From: Bifidobacterium italicum
GTDB taxonomy: Bacteria; Actinomycetota; Actinomycetes; Actinomycetales; Bifidobacteriaceae
Reading direction: 5' to 3'
Assembly (NCBI RefSeq): GCF_002286915.1
Contig: NZ_MVOG01000003.1
Coordinates: forward strand, 1-64,000
Length of the DNA: 64,000 nucleotides
The position numbers and the translations under genes were made by a program. This document shows positions 47,248 through 54,640 of the stretch, piece by piece. Each line of letters begins with the position of its first letter. The first letter of the stretch is position 1. Under the pieces are notes generated by a model, which was not told the origin of the DNA, did not search any database, and saw only the letters and a program-made list of their open reading frames with translations.

Positions 47248-48498
47248 TCAGGACAGCTTCGTGTTGACCATGACCGGCTCGGGCACGAGCGTCACGTTGA
47301 ACCGCTTGCGCACGCCGTCGCGGATCGCCGAGGCGAGCGCGACGATGTCGTCGCAGGTCGCGCCGCCGCGGTTCGTGATCGCGAGCGTATGCAGGTCGGA
47401 CAGCGCCGCGCGCGCGTCGGGGGACACGCGGTATCCCTTGTGGAAGCCGGCATGGTCGATGAGCCACGCCGCGGACAGCTTGACGCCGGTCGAGCCGTCG
47501 GGAAGCGTCGCCGGATACTTCGGCGAGTCGTCGGGGAGCGCCGCGGCCACAGCGTCGTCGACGATCGGGTTCATGAAGAAGCTGCCGCAGCTGTGGCGGT
47601 TGTAGTCCTCGTTCTGACCGACCGTCGCCTGCATATGCTCGTCGATGACATCGGCCGGCGCGTCGTGATCCGTCACATAGCGCTGCTGGGCGCTGATCGC
47701 GCGTTCGACCGCCTCCGGTCGCTTCTCGTCGACCATGATGGGCAGCCTGTAGCGCGTCGCGTCCTCGAGCATCGCCTTCGACGCGCGCACGTCGAGCACG
47801 GCGTCGCGCAGACGGGAGATCGGGATGCGATCGGAGAGGTTGACGTCGAGCGCCTTCGCAAGCTGCGGATAGTTGACGGCGCCGGTCTCGGTGTGCGTGA
47901 GCGCGAAGGTCACGGACAGCACGATGTAGCGCGGCGACGGATAGTACTCCTCGTTCGGCACGCCCGGCGCCTTGTACATGCTCGTCTTGAGCAGGCTCGA
48001 ACGGTAGCCGAACTGCATCTCGACGTTCGACAATGTCTTCGTCTTGCGGTCCTCGCGGTCCCACACCTCGACCGATTCGACGCTCGTCGCGACCTCCTGG
48101 CCATAGGCGCCGATGTTCTGCACGACGCTCGCGCCGACGTTGCCAGGGATGCCGGAGAGCCCTTCGATGCCTTCGAGGCCGCGGTCGACGCAGAACGCGA
48201 CGAGATCGTCCCAGTTGCATCCGGCCTCGGCGGTCACGTGCACGGTGTTGTCGCCGTTCTCGACCGGATCGGCTTCGTCCGGCACCGTGATGAGGCGGCG
48301 GGCGTCGCGCAGCACGAGGCCGTGGAAGTCGTCGTCGGAGGCGAGCAGGTTCGAGCCTCCACCGATGACGCACACGGGGATGCCGTGGGTGTCCGCGTGT
48401 TCGATCTCCTCGATGATGCTTGCGCGCGTCGTCGGTTCCATGAAATGATCGATATTGCCACCTACGCCGATGGTGGTGAGCTCTGCGAATGTAGTCAT
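47248..48498 (-). CDS. murB: UDP-N-acetylenolpyruvoylglucosamine reductase
   Basis: 416 residues from the ATG at 48498 (MTTFAELTTIGVGG). It reduces enolpyruvyl-UDP-GlcNAc to UDP-MurNAc with NADPH and FAD in the cytosol. FAD-binding IGGGSNLLASDDDF and GLSGIPGNVGASVVQNIGAYG, the Tyr/Arg pair in FGYRSS, and the catalytic Ser306 in HSCGSFFMNPIV are intact, as is the final VPEP Glu. About 57 residues (roughly 243-300) are inserted between VRASK and HSCGSFF, where other MurB proteins have a short loop. Confidence 0.95.
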   Translation of the reverse strand: MTTFAELTTIGVGGNIDHFMEPTTRASIIEEIEHADTHGIPVCVIGGGSNLLASDDDFHGLVLRDARRLITVPDEADPVENGDNTVHVTAEAGCNWDDLVAFCVDRGLEGIEGLSGIPGNVGASVVQNIGAYGQEVATSVESVEVWDREDRKTKTLSNVEMQFGYRSSLLKTSMYKAPGVPNEEYYPSPRYIVLSVTFALTHTETGAVNYPQLAKALDVNLSDRIPISRLRDAVLDVRASKAMLEDATRYRLPIMVDEKRPEAVERAISAQQRYVTDHDAPADVIDEHMQATVGQNEDYNRHSCGSFFMNPIVDDAVAAALPDDSPKYPATLPDGSTGVKLSAAWLIDHAGFHKGYRVSPDARAALSDLHTLAITNRGGATCDDIVALASAIRDGVRKRFNVTLVPEPVMVNTKLS

Positions 48499-48634
48499 AA
48501 CTCCCACAGTAACAAAAAACGCCGCAGGCCGGTCGGGTTCAGCTGCCCACAATAATGCGGGCGAGGGGGATGCGCGGACGGCGCCCGCGGGGATCGGAGG
48601 CACGGTCCGTACCGACGGCGTCGGCGCAAACGAA

Positions 48635-48663
48635 AGGAGCCCGACCTGTACGGTCGGGCTCCT
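48635..48663 (-). terminator. Terminator of the tRNA-rpmG unit
   Basis: Twelve-pair perfect stem (AGGAGCCCGACC with its complement), five-base loop and TTCGTTTG, 15 bp after the rpmG stop. Confidence 0.8.
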
Positions 48664-48677
48664 GCAAAGATCTATGC

Positions 48678-48848
48678 TCAGCGGGTCTCGCGATGAAGCG
48701 TCTGCTTGCCGCAGCGCGGGCAGAACTTCTTCAGTTCGAGACGGTCGGGCGTGTTACGACGGTTCTTGGTCGTGATGTAGTTACGCTCTTTGCACTCGGT
48801 GCATGCCAGCGTGATGCCCGGACGAATGTCTGCGCTCTTGCTTGCCAT
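48678..48848 (-). CDS. rpmG: 50S ribosomal protein L33
   Basis: 56 residues ([20 protein letters not shown] to LHRETR). Two CxxC pairs (CTEC, CPRC) make the zinc ribbon of the C+ form. It directly follows the tRNA-Met gene in a Tyr-Thr-Met-rpmG order found widely in actinobacteria. Confidence 0.95.
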   Translation of the reverse strand: MASKSADIRPGITLACTECKERNYITTKNRRNTPDRLELKKFCPRCGKQTLHRETR

Positions 48849-48900
48849 TTGGTTCACCTCTTGTTGTCGAATATGTGGGCCGGTTTCCCGGCCCTTATAG

Positions 48901-48974
48901 TAGCGAGAAAGAGACTCGAACTCTTGACCTTACGATTATGAGTCGTACGCTCTAGCCAGCTGAGCTATCCCGCC
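48901..48974 (-). tRNA. tRNA-Met(CAT), elongator type
   Basis: 74 nt; anticodon stem TACGA/TCGTA with loop CTCATAA; acceptor GGCGGGA pairs with TCTCGCT including two G-U pairs; discriminator A. The paired first base and absence of the initiator GGG/CCC anticodon stem indicate the elongator. Confidence 0.93.
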
Positions 48975-48978
48975 AGAG

Positions 48979-49050
<72 letters not shown>

Positions 49051-49051
49051 G

Positions 49052-49133
49052 TGGCGGATAGTGGATTCGAACCACTGAAGCACGAAGCGCCTGATTTACA
49101 GTCAGGTCCCTTTGACCGCTTGGGAAATCCGCC
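49052..49133 (-). tRNA. tRNA-Tyr(GTA)
   Basis: 82 nt class II tRNA; acceptor GGCGGAT with ATCCGCC; anticodon stem CCTGA/TCAGG with loop CTGTAAA giving GTA. First gene of the tRNA-rpmG unit, one base before tRNA-Thr. Confidence 0.95.
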
Positions 49134-49384
49134 ATCGTTTTCGGTTGAGGTTCAACCGGCAACTTGGCTAGTATGCCATGGGAGGGTAACTTTCCGCAAA
49201 TCTCGGCGTGTCGCGTTGCCGTTCCTCGGTTTTCGCCCATCGGCGCAACAGCCTTCTCGCGTGCGGCCGCCGGCCGCACATAGGGGTCAACAGCAATCCG
49301 CCGCCGCTATTCCCGTCTGACGCCGGTCCGCGACCACGGCGCCCCGCCCGCACCCCGTCCCGGACGCATTCGGTCGTCGGATAC

Positions 49385-49426
49385 GCGAAGGCCCCGCGTG
49401 TCGGAGATGACACGCGGGGCCTTCGC
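49385..49426 (-). terminator. Terminator of groES
   Basis: Eighteen-pair perfect stem (49385-49402 with 49409-49426) and a six-base loop, 41 bp past the groES stop. No long T-run. Confidence 0.75.
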
Positions 49427-49466
49427 CGTTGCACGGCACGCGCGGATCCGCGCGGCCGCCTTCGCG

Positions 49467-49760
49467 TCAGGCGAGGATCGCGAGCACGTCGCGCGCGGCC
49501 ACGATGAGGTAGTCCTCACCCTGATAGTGCACTTCGGTGCCGCCGTACTTCGAGTACAGGATCTTGTCGCCGACCTTGACGTCCATCGGGATGCGCTCAC
49601 CCTTCTCGTCGCGGCGGCCCGGGCCGACGGCGAGGACTTCGCCCTGCTGCGGCTTCTCCTTGGCGTTGTCCGGGATGAACAGACCCGAAGCGGTCTGCGT
49701 CTCGGCCTCGGCCTGCTTGACGATGATCTTGTCTTCCAGTGGAATGAGTGGGAACGACAC
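49467..49760 (-). CDS. groES: Co-chaperonin GroES (Hsp10)
   Basis: 97 residues from a GTG at 49760 behind AGGAGG ([16 protein letters not shown]). Mobile loop [22 protein letters not shown] and the roof/core EGxVxAVGPG-type block [16 protein letters not shown] are present. It caps GroEL. groEL is not adjacent, as in other bifidobacteria. Heat control is visible as a CIRCE operator over the promoter. Confidence 0.97.
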   Translation of the reverse strand: MSFPLIPLEDKIIVKQAEAETQTASGLFIPDNAKEKPQQGEVLAVGPGRRDEKGERIPMDVKVGDKILYSKYGGTEVHYQGEDYLIVAARDVLAILA

Positions 49761-49880
49761 GACGTACCTCCTCTTTCTGCATTGCTGCATGCGAACAATC
49801 GTTACGGTTTCGCTCGGGAACGAATACGTCAGGCGGCTGACGATTCACTTGCCGCACCCTTTCCGTCGCGCTAGTTGTCT

Positions 49881-49910
49881 ATCCTAGCGCGACCGGTAGC
49901 ACTCTGCCAA
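49881..49910 (-). promoter_or_regulatory. groES promoter
   Basis: Minus-strand TTGGCA (49910-49905), 18-nt spacer and TAGGAT (49886-49881), starting a leader of about 115 nt before groES. Confidence 0.65.
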
Positions 49911-49922
49911 CTCGAGTGCTAA
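49896..49922. promoter_or_regulatory. CIRCE element (HrcA operator)
   Basis: GTAGCACTC, nine-base spacer, GAGTGCTAA: one mismatch from the canonical TTAGCACTC-N9-GAGTGCTAA. It covers the -35 box of the groES promoter, so HrcA binding would repress transcription until heat shock. Confidence 0.92.
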
Positions 49923-50030
49923 CGCTGTGAGAGAAAAGGTTGCAGCATAAGGAAAACACCGGCCGCACGCGGGCCGGTGTCGTCCGGGATGCGGCGCGCC
50001 GCGGCAGACGCGATCGCCGCGGCGCGGCGG

Positions 50031-51272
50031 TCAGTTGCCGCGACGCGCGAGAATCGATTCAAGGCTCGAGCCGAGCGAGTCGCTCGTCTCGTCGGGCGCC
50101 TCGACGGCGGCCGTGCGTTCGCTCTCGTGGAACGCGGCGGAGTCGTTGATCGCCGACGGCGCGGATGCGTCCGCCTTCGGCGTGTCGTTCGATGGCTCCC
50201 CGGCGTCCTCGGACGTGGCCGTTTCGACGACGTCCCCCGCATCGGCGTCAGGCGCCTTCGGTTCGGCCTTCGCGACCTGCTTCGTCGATTTGATCTCGCG
50301 GCTTTCGGGCGCCTCCCGCGGATGCTCGACGCCATTGCGCGGCGATCCGAGCGAGAAGGAGATCAGGTCCTGGCTGACCGCCATGTCGAAGGCGTCGACC
50401 GCGGAAGCCGGCGAGATCTCGGACAGTTCGTTCGTCTCGTCAGGCGGATAGGCGTTCATCTCCTCGCGGACGACAAGCTGCGCATGCACGGCGTCCTCGG
50501 CGGCCACGGCGGTCTCGACGCGTGCGGCGGTCTCCCCCGGCTGCGGCGCGGCCGATTCCTCCTGCGCCACCTGTTGCGCCGCCTGGCGACGCGCAAGCGC
50601 CTGGGCCTGCTCGACGCGTGCCTGATGCAATGCACGGCGGATCTCCCGCTGTTCCATGACGTCGGTGCGCGTCTCCTCATCCGGCTGCCCCACGGCGTCG
50701 GCGTCGGCCGGGGACTGCGCTCCGGCGGCCTCCTCGACCTGACGCCGGACCGCCTTCGGGCGCATCCGCTGCCTGCGCCGATGCTCCTGCTCCTTAGCGG
50801 CGACCTTCGCCTCCCAGGCGCGCGCCTGCTTGGACGCGCGGATGCCGAGCGCGCAGACGAGCGCGAGCAGCCCCGCCGGGATGAGCGTGTACCACGGGCT
50901 GAAGTGCAACACGAAGGCGAGGAGGACGACGACGACGGACGCGGTGAGCAGTGCGCCGGCGATCAGTTTGCGGCGATGCGCGGCGGCACGGCGAAGCTTG
51001 CGTACATTGGCCACATGCTCGCGGTATTCGCGGTATGCGCCGTGTTCCTTCTGCGTCGCTGGCATTATCGCCCCTTTCGTCTTCGGCGAATCGACATCGT
51101 TGAACGTCGTGCCACTTTGCTCATCCACCAGATGCAGCGAAGTGGAGTACCGGTCCGAACGATGCTTCATCACTGTCTTCATGCCGTCGACCGTCTTGCG
51201 TGGCAGCCATATCGCCATGATGATTCCGACCATCACCAAGACCACGATCGTGCTTAGTGATTCGTAACCCAT
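50031..51272 (-). CDS. GlpR/SepX-like membrane protein (candidate cell-division factor)
   Basis: 413 residues. One N-terminal membrane helix (about 8-23) is followed by a ~80-residue cytoplasmic linker and a helix pair (about 103-122 and 126-146), then a long acidic, Ala/Glu/Gln-rich, probably disordered cytoplasmic region. This topology and the neighbours (RimJ-type acetyltransferase, 5-formyl-THF cyclo-ligase, FmdB protein) match the mycobacterial Rv0996 / corynebacterial GlpR / Streptomyces SepX locus, whose products act in septation and polar growth. Sequence similarity is too low for me to assert orthology by eye. Confidence 0.6.
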   Translation of the reverse strand: MGYESLSTIVVLVMVGIIMAIWLPRKTVDGMKTVMKHRSDRYSTSLHLVDEQSGTTFNDVDSPKTKGAIMPATQKEHGAYREYREHVANVRKLRRAAAHRRKLIAGALLTASVVVVLLAFVLHFSPWYTLIPAGLLALVCALGIRASKQARAWEAKVAAKEQEHRRRQRMRPKAVRRQVEEAAGAQSPADADAVGQPDEETRTDVMEQREIRRALHQARVEQAQALARRQAAQQVAQEESAAPQPGETAARVETAVAAEDAVHAQLVVREEMNAYPPDETNELSEISPASAVDAFDMAVSQDLISFSLGSPRNGVEHPREAPESREIKSTKQVAKAEPKAPDADAGDVVETATSEDAGEPSNDTPKADASAPSAINDSAAFHESERTAAVEAPDETSDSLGSSLESILARRGN

Positions 51273-51293
51273 AGTTCCTAAGAATAAAAGAAT

Positions 51294-51986
51294 TTAGGAC
51301 AATGAGGAAACGCGGCCGCCGGGCGTGTCGCCAAGCAGGCGGCGGGTGAATCCGCCGGGAGCGTCCTCGGCGAGCAGACTGTACGATTCATGATCGCGCC
51401 ACTGCCCATTGATGTACATATATTTTCGTCGCATGCCCTCATATTGGGCGCCGACCTTCTCCACGACACGCCGCGAGCGCCCGTTCTGCGGCACGAGGTC
51501 GATCTCCACCCGGTGCAGCCGCGGGCCGTCCGGATCGAGCATCGCCCAGTCGGCGAGCATCGCCACGGCGAGCGGCGTGAATCCCCTGCCGGCGTAATCA
51601 TGGTCGATCCAATATCCGATGATGCCGCTGCGCATCGCGCCGAGCATGACCGCGCCGAGTGAGATCTGCCCGACGATGCGGCCGCCGTATTCGACGACGA
51701 ACACGATCGCCGACCCCGAACGCTCGTCGCGCCGCTGCATCCGTATCCATTGCGGGAACGTGACCGGCCGACGGCGCTCGGGATCATTCGAATCCCACGG
51801 TTCGAGCCATGCCGCGTTGCGTATGCGCACCTGGTCCCATTCGGCCTCGTCGGCCGCCGTCATCGTGCGCAGGCGGATCGCCGGCGCGTCCGCCGGGGCG
51901 AGCAGCGTCATCGGCGTGCGGAAGGCGTCGGACGTGTCGCGCCGCATCGCGTCGCGCAGGGTTCGGAATATCGTCACGCCCTCCAT
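51294..51986 (-). CDS. RimJ-type GNAT N-acetyltransferase
   Basis: About 230 residues if started at the ATG at 51986, which has no ribosome site; a GTG four codons on or later Met codons are alternatives. The GNAT fold is clear: IRLRTMTAADEAEW, then VEYGGRIVGQISLGAV, the acetyl-CoA segment YWIDHDYAGRGFTPLAVAML and HRVEIDLVPQNGRSRRVVEKVG. It is related to enzymes that acetylate ribosomal protein or other protein N-termini. It is 21 bp upstream of nothing in the same operon but follows the same strand as the GlpR-like gene and starts back-to-back with the cyclo-ligase gene. Confidence 0.85.
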   Translation of the reverse strand: MEGVTIFRTLRDAMRRDTSDAFRTPMTLLAPADAPAIRLRTMTAADEAEWDQVRIRNAAWLEPWDSNDPERRRPVTFPQWIRMQRRDERSGSAIVFVVEYGGRIVGQISLGAVMLGAMRSGIIGYWIDHDYAGRGFTPLAVAMLADWAMLDPDGPRLHRVEIDLVPQNGRSRRVVEKVGAQYEGMRRKYMYINGQWRDHESYSLLAEDAPGGFTRRLLGDTPGGRVSSLS

Positions 51987-52066
51987 TGTCCCACGCGCGA
52001 CGCGCACGCCGACGCCGCGGCGTCCCATCTCGCGGTACGCGCAACCCGACGGTGACCTCGGCATGG

Positions 52067-52072
52067 TAGAAC
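52067..52072 (+). promoter_or_regulatory. -10 box of a leaderless promoter for the cyclo-ligase gene
   Basis: TAGAAC ends seven bases before the ATG at 52080, the same spacing as at dinB and one more than at glgX. No ribosome site lies between. Confidence 0.45.
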
Positions 52073-52079
52073 CGTGACC

Positions 52080-52727
52080 ATGCCGCACATGAACCAGCCG
52101 AAGCCGACGACCGACGAGCGCAAACGCGAGCTCCGCCATGAGCTGCTCCGGCAACGCCGCTATATGACGGCGGCCGACTGCGCCGGCGCTGGCGAGCGCT
52201 GCGCCGACGCGCTGTTCGCGTTGCCGTTGTTCTCCCGGCCGCGCACAACGCCGCTGACGATGGCCTGCCATGTGTCGATGGGCACCGAGATCAGCACATT
52301 GCCGATCCTCAACGAGGCCGCGGCGCGGGGCATCCATCTGCTGGTGCCCCGGCTCGGATCGGGACGGGAGGTCGGATGGTCCCGGCTGACGTCGCCCGAG
52401 GAGGTCGCCGGGTTGCGCCACGAGGCCGCCTTCGTCGCCGGACGTACGCCGCATCCCCACGAGCCCGATGCCGAGACGCTGCCGGCCGCGGCGCTCGCCG
52501 ACGCCGACGTCATCGTGCTGCCGGCGCTCGCCGTCGACCACGACGGCGACAGGCTCGGACGTGGAGCGGCGTGGTACGACCATGCGCTCATGTTCGCGCC
52601 GGCGGCGTCGCCGCGCATCGCGATATGCTGGGCGAGCGAATTCGTCGACGAGACGCTGCCGACGCAACCGCACGACGTGCGGGTCGACGCCGTGCTCACG
52701 CCGCGCGGCCTCACGTTCACCCGATGA
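52080..52727 (+). CDS. 5-formyltetrahydrofolate cyclo-ligase
   Basis: 215 residues from the ATG at 52080; a GTG two codons upstream and another ATG at 52089 are in frame. It converts 5-formyl-THF with ATP to 5,10-methenyl-THF. ERKRELRHELLRQRRYMT is the basic N-terminal helix, VLPALAVDHDGDRLGRGAAWYD contains the family signature (DxxGxRLGxGxGYYD form, with GAAWYD here). The first Gly-rich residues differ from consensus (RGAAWYD for GGGYYD) but the Arg-Leu-Gly and Tyr-Asp are kept. Confidence 0.9.
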   Translation: MPHMNQPKPTTDERKRELRHELLRQRRYMTAADCAGAGERCADALFALPLFSRPRTTPLTMACHVSMGTEISTLPILNEAAARGIHLLVPRLGSGREVGWSRLTSPEEVAGLRHEAAFVAGRTPHPHEPDAETLPAAALADADVIVLPALAVDHDGDRLGRGAAWYDHALMFAPAASPRIAICWASEFVDETLPTQPHDVRVDAVLTPRGLTFTR

Positions 52728-52884
52728 CCCGCGCGGGGCGATGCGCCCTGCCGTCCGCATCCCGCCACGTGGACGACCTACGCCTACGGTGGATGGCCGT
52801 TCCCGTTCATGCATACATGTGAGTAGTCTCTGGGGATTAGAACGATATGCGCTCGCGCGAACGCGTCCACCCGAAAGGAGCATC

Positions 52885-53073
52885 ATGCCCGTCTACCATT
52901 ACCGTTGCAAGCATTGCGGCCACGACTTCACCGAACACCAATCCTTCGACGACAAGCCGATCACCGTCTGCCCCGAATGCGGAGAGCCGACCGTGCACAA
53001 GGTGTATTCGGCGGTTCCGATCACCTTCAAGGGCAGCGGCTTCTACCGCACCGACAAGGGCTCGTCGAAGTAG
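52885..53073 (+). CDS. FmdB-type zinc-ribbon protein
   Basis: 62 residues from the ATG at 52885 behind AAAGGAG. MPVYHYRCKHCGHDFTEHQSF and VCPECGEPTVHKVYSAVPITFKGSGFYRTD are the FmdB/Rv0991c pattern, with two CxxC pairs. The mycobacterial relative Rv0991c has been described as a redox-linked chaperone; here only the fold is supported. It lies 158 bp after the cyclo-ligase gene. Confidence 0.9.
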   Translation: MPVYHYRCKHCGHDFTEHQSFDDKPITVCPECGEPTVHKVYSAVPITFKGSGFYRTDKGSSK

Positions 53074-53127
53074 GTCCTCTTCGAAGCCGCGCTCATCTTA
53101 TCGCAGCGCGCTCACTATTCGTATTCG

Positions 53128-53170
53128 CAAGGCCACCGTCGCTCCCATGCCATGGAGCACGGTGGCCTTG
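53128..53170 (+). terminator. Hairpin after the FmdB-type gene
   Basis: CAAGGCCACCGT pairs with ACGGTGGCCTTG, with GCTCC/GGAGC inside, 54 bp after the stop. No T-run. Confidence 0.55.
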
Positions 53171-53392
53171 CGGCGTCTGCCATGACGCCGGCGACGGATA
53201 GCCCCGCAAAGATCGCCGTTCGGCCTCGGGCGTAGCGCCGTCCGCGCCTTCCGCGGATGCCCGCTCCCTCTGCGTCCGTCCTTGGATTCCGCGGCGGCGC
53301 CCGTCTTCCATGCCGTTGCGCGAATCCGACGATGGACTGCGGGCACGATGATCCCCGTCGCCTCCCTCCATCCGCGGCTGCATGGCGGCTCT

Positions 53393-53493
53393 TGTGGATG
53401 GGGGTCCCGTTCATCCACAACCATGTGGATACGATGTGGACTGAGAGCGAACAATCTTCACAATCCACAACTCCGCACGGCGTGTCGTCCACA
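53393..53493. other. Cluster of six DnaA-box-like motifs
   Basis: Within 101 bp: TGTGGATGG (53393), TCATCCACA (53411), TGTGGATAC (53424), TGTGGACTG (53435), CAATCCACA (53461) and TCGTCCACA (53485). The second and third match TTATCCACA at eight of nine positions, the others at six or seven. They lie in the 500-bp gap 53074-53573, which has no gene apart from the hairpin, 80 bp before the SAF-domain gene. Confidence 0.5.
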
Positions 53494-53573
53494 TTTGGCC
53501 GACGACACACCCTTCCGGTCACATACCCCGCTGCGGCTGGACACCGCCGGAGCTCCGGACGCATCATGCTGCC

Positions 53574-54341
53574 ATGACGCATATGTTCGACTTCAGTTTC
53601 CGTTCCGGCCGCGGCGGCGAGCCACGACCAGGCCGGCCACGCACACCGCGCGGCCGACGTCTCGACCGCCGCTCCCGCAAGCTGCTCGCGGCCTGCTGTG
53701 CCGCGCTCGCCGTGCTGTGCACGCTCGAATGCATCATCACGGCGACGGCGACGCGCAACGTGCTCACCGCGTCCCATCAGATCCAAGCGGGCGACGCCGT
53801 CGTCACCGCCGATTTCACGCCGACGACACTGCCTGCGAGCGACGCGTTGGACGGCGCCGTCGAACGGCTCGACGACGAGACCGCCTACGCGCTCATCGAC
53901 ATCCGCAAAGGCGACGTGCTGCTGCCGACGATGCTGGGATCCACGCCGGCCGTCGCGCCGGGGCATACCGTCATCGACGTGCGCCTCGGCGAGCTCAGCC
54001 ATCCCTTCGCCCCGGGCACGCATGTCAGACTGACCGCAGCGACCGGATGCTCCCCTCCCGCCGTCGGCGCCGGCGAGGCAGCCGACGAAGCCGAACCGAC
54101 GGATGCGGACGCACAGCCGAGCCCGGATACGAGCGCGGATGCGAAAGCGTCCGCCGTCGCGGACGACGTGCAGGCGGACGGCCTGTGCACGGTCAGCGAC
54201 GACGCGATCGTCATGGGAGCCCCACGCGACGATGCGGCGGCCGACGGGCGTCTGACGCCGGTCGCGATGAGCGCGGCCGACGCGATGCGCACATTGCAGG
54301 CGCAGGCGAACGGACCGGTACTCGCCGTGCGCGCCGATTAG
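53574..54341 (+). CDS. SAF-domain membrane protein (CpaB/RcpC-like)
   Basis: 255 residues. A basic Arg/Pro-rich cytoplasmic start is followed by one membrane helix (about 37-58, LLAACCAALAVLCTLECIIT) and an external SAF domain (about 63-135: VLTASHQIQAGDAVVTADF, then ALIDIRKGDVLLP). The remainder has an acidic low-complexity insert (about 165-205) and a short end with AIVMGAP. Such proteins are linked to Flp pilus assembly, but no pilus genes adjoin it. CATCAT at 53562-53567 may be a leaderless -10 box. The gene converges with the 100-residue gene and overlaps it by four bases. Confidence 0.75.
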   Translation: MTHMFDFSFRSGRGGEPRPGRPRTPRGRRLDRRSRKLLAACCAALAVLCTLECIITATATRNVLTASHQIQAGDAVVTADFTPTTLPASDALDGAVERLDDETAYALIDIRKGDVLLPTMLGSTPAVAPGHTVIDVRLGELSHPFAPGTHVRLTAATGCSPPAVGAGEAADEAEPTDADAQPSPDTSADAKASAVADDVQADGLCTVSDDAIVMGAPRDDAAADGRLTPVAMSAADAMRTLQAQANGPVLAVRAD

Positions 54342-54640
54342 CGGCCGCGCTCCTCGAAGACGCCCCAATGCGGCGGCAGCTCCCCGAGGATGCGACGGTC
54401 GTCGTCAGCCGCACGCTGCTCGCGTGTGCGCATGTCGCCGGCCTCGAGCTTGACGCCGTCGGCGTCGAACCGCTCGGTGCCCTTCATGACGACGCGGCGA
54501 TGGCGGCGCGGCGTACGCCGGTCGGCGCTGTACGCCGGCGCCTGCGCGCCCTCGGCACCGCCATCGCCGGCATATGCGCCGCCGGCGCCGTGCGCACCCT
54601 CGCCTGCGCCGTCGAAGACATGGATGACGGCGTCGCTCAT
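54338..54640 (-). CDS. 100-residue protein coupled to the helicase-like gene, unknown
   Basis: Starts at an ATG (54640) that overlaps the upstream stop as ATGA, so it is translationally coupled. The N-terminus MSDAVIHVFDGAGEG is followed by a Gly/Ala-rich stretch, a basic patch (RRTPRRHRRVVMKG) and an acidic helical end (EQRAADDDRRILGELPPHWGVFEE). No known domain. Its place suggests a partner of the two larger proteins. Confidence 0.6.
   Translation of the reverse strand: MSDAVIHVFDGAGEGAHGAGGAYAGDGGAEGAQAPAYSADRRTPRRHRRVVMKGTERFDADGVKLEAGDMRTREQRAADDDRRILGELPPHWGVFEERGR

Noticed and set aside
53393-53493. Chromosomal origin oriC
   Set aside because: The DnaA-like sites lack the AT-rich unwinding element and the dnaA/dnaN/rpmH context.
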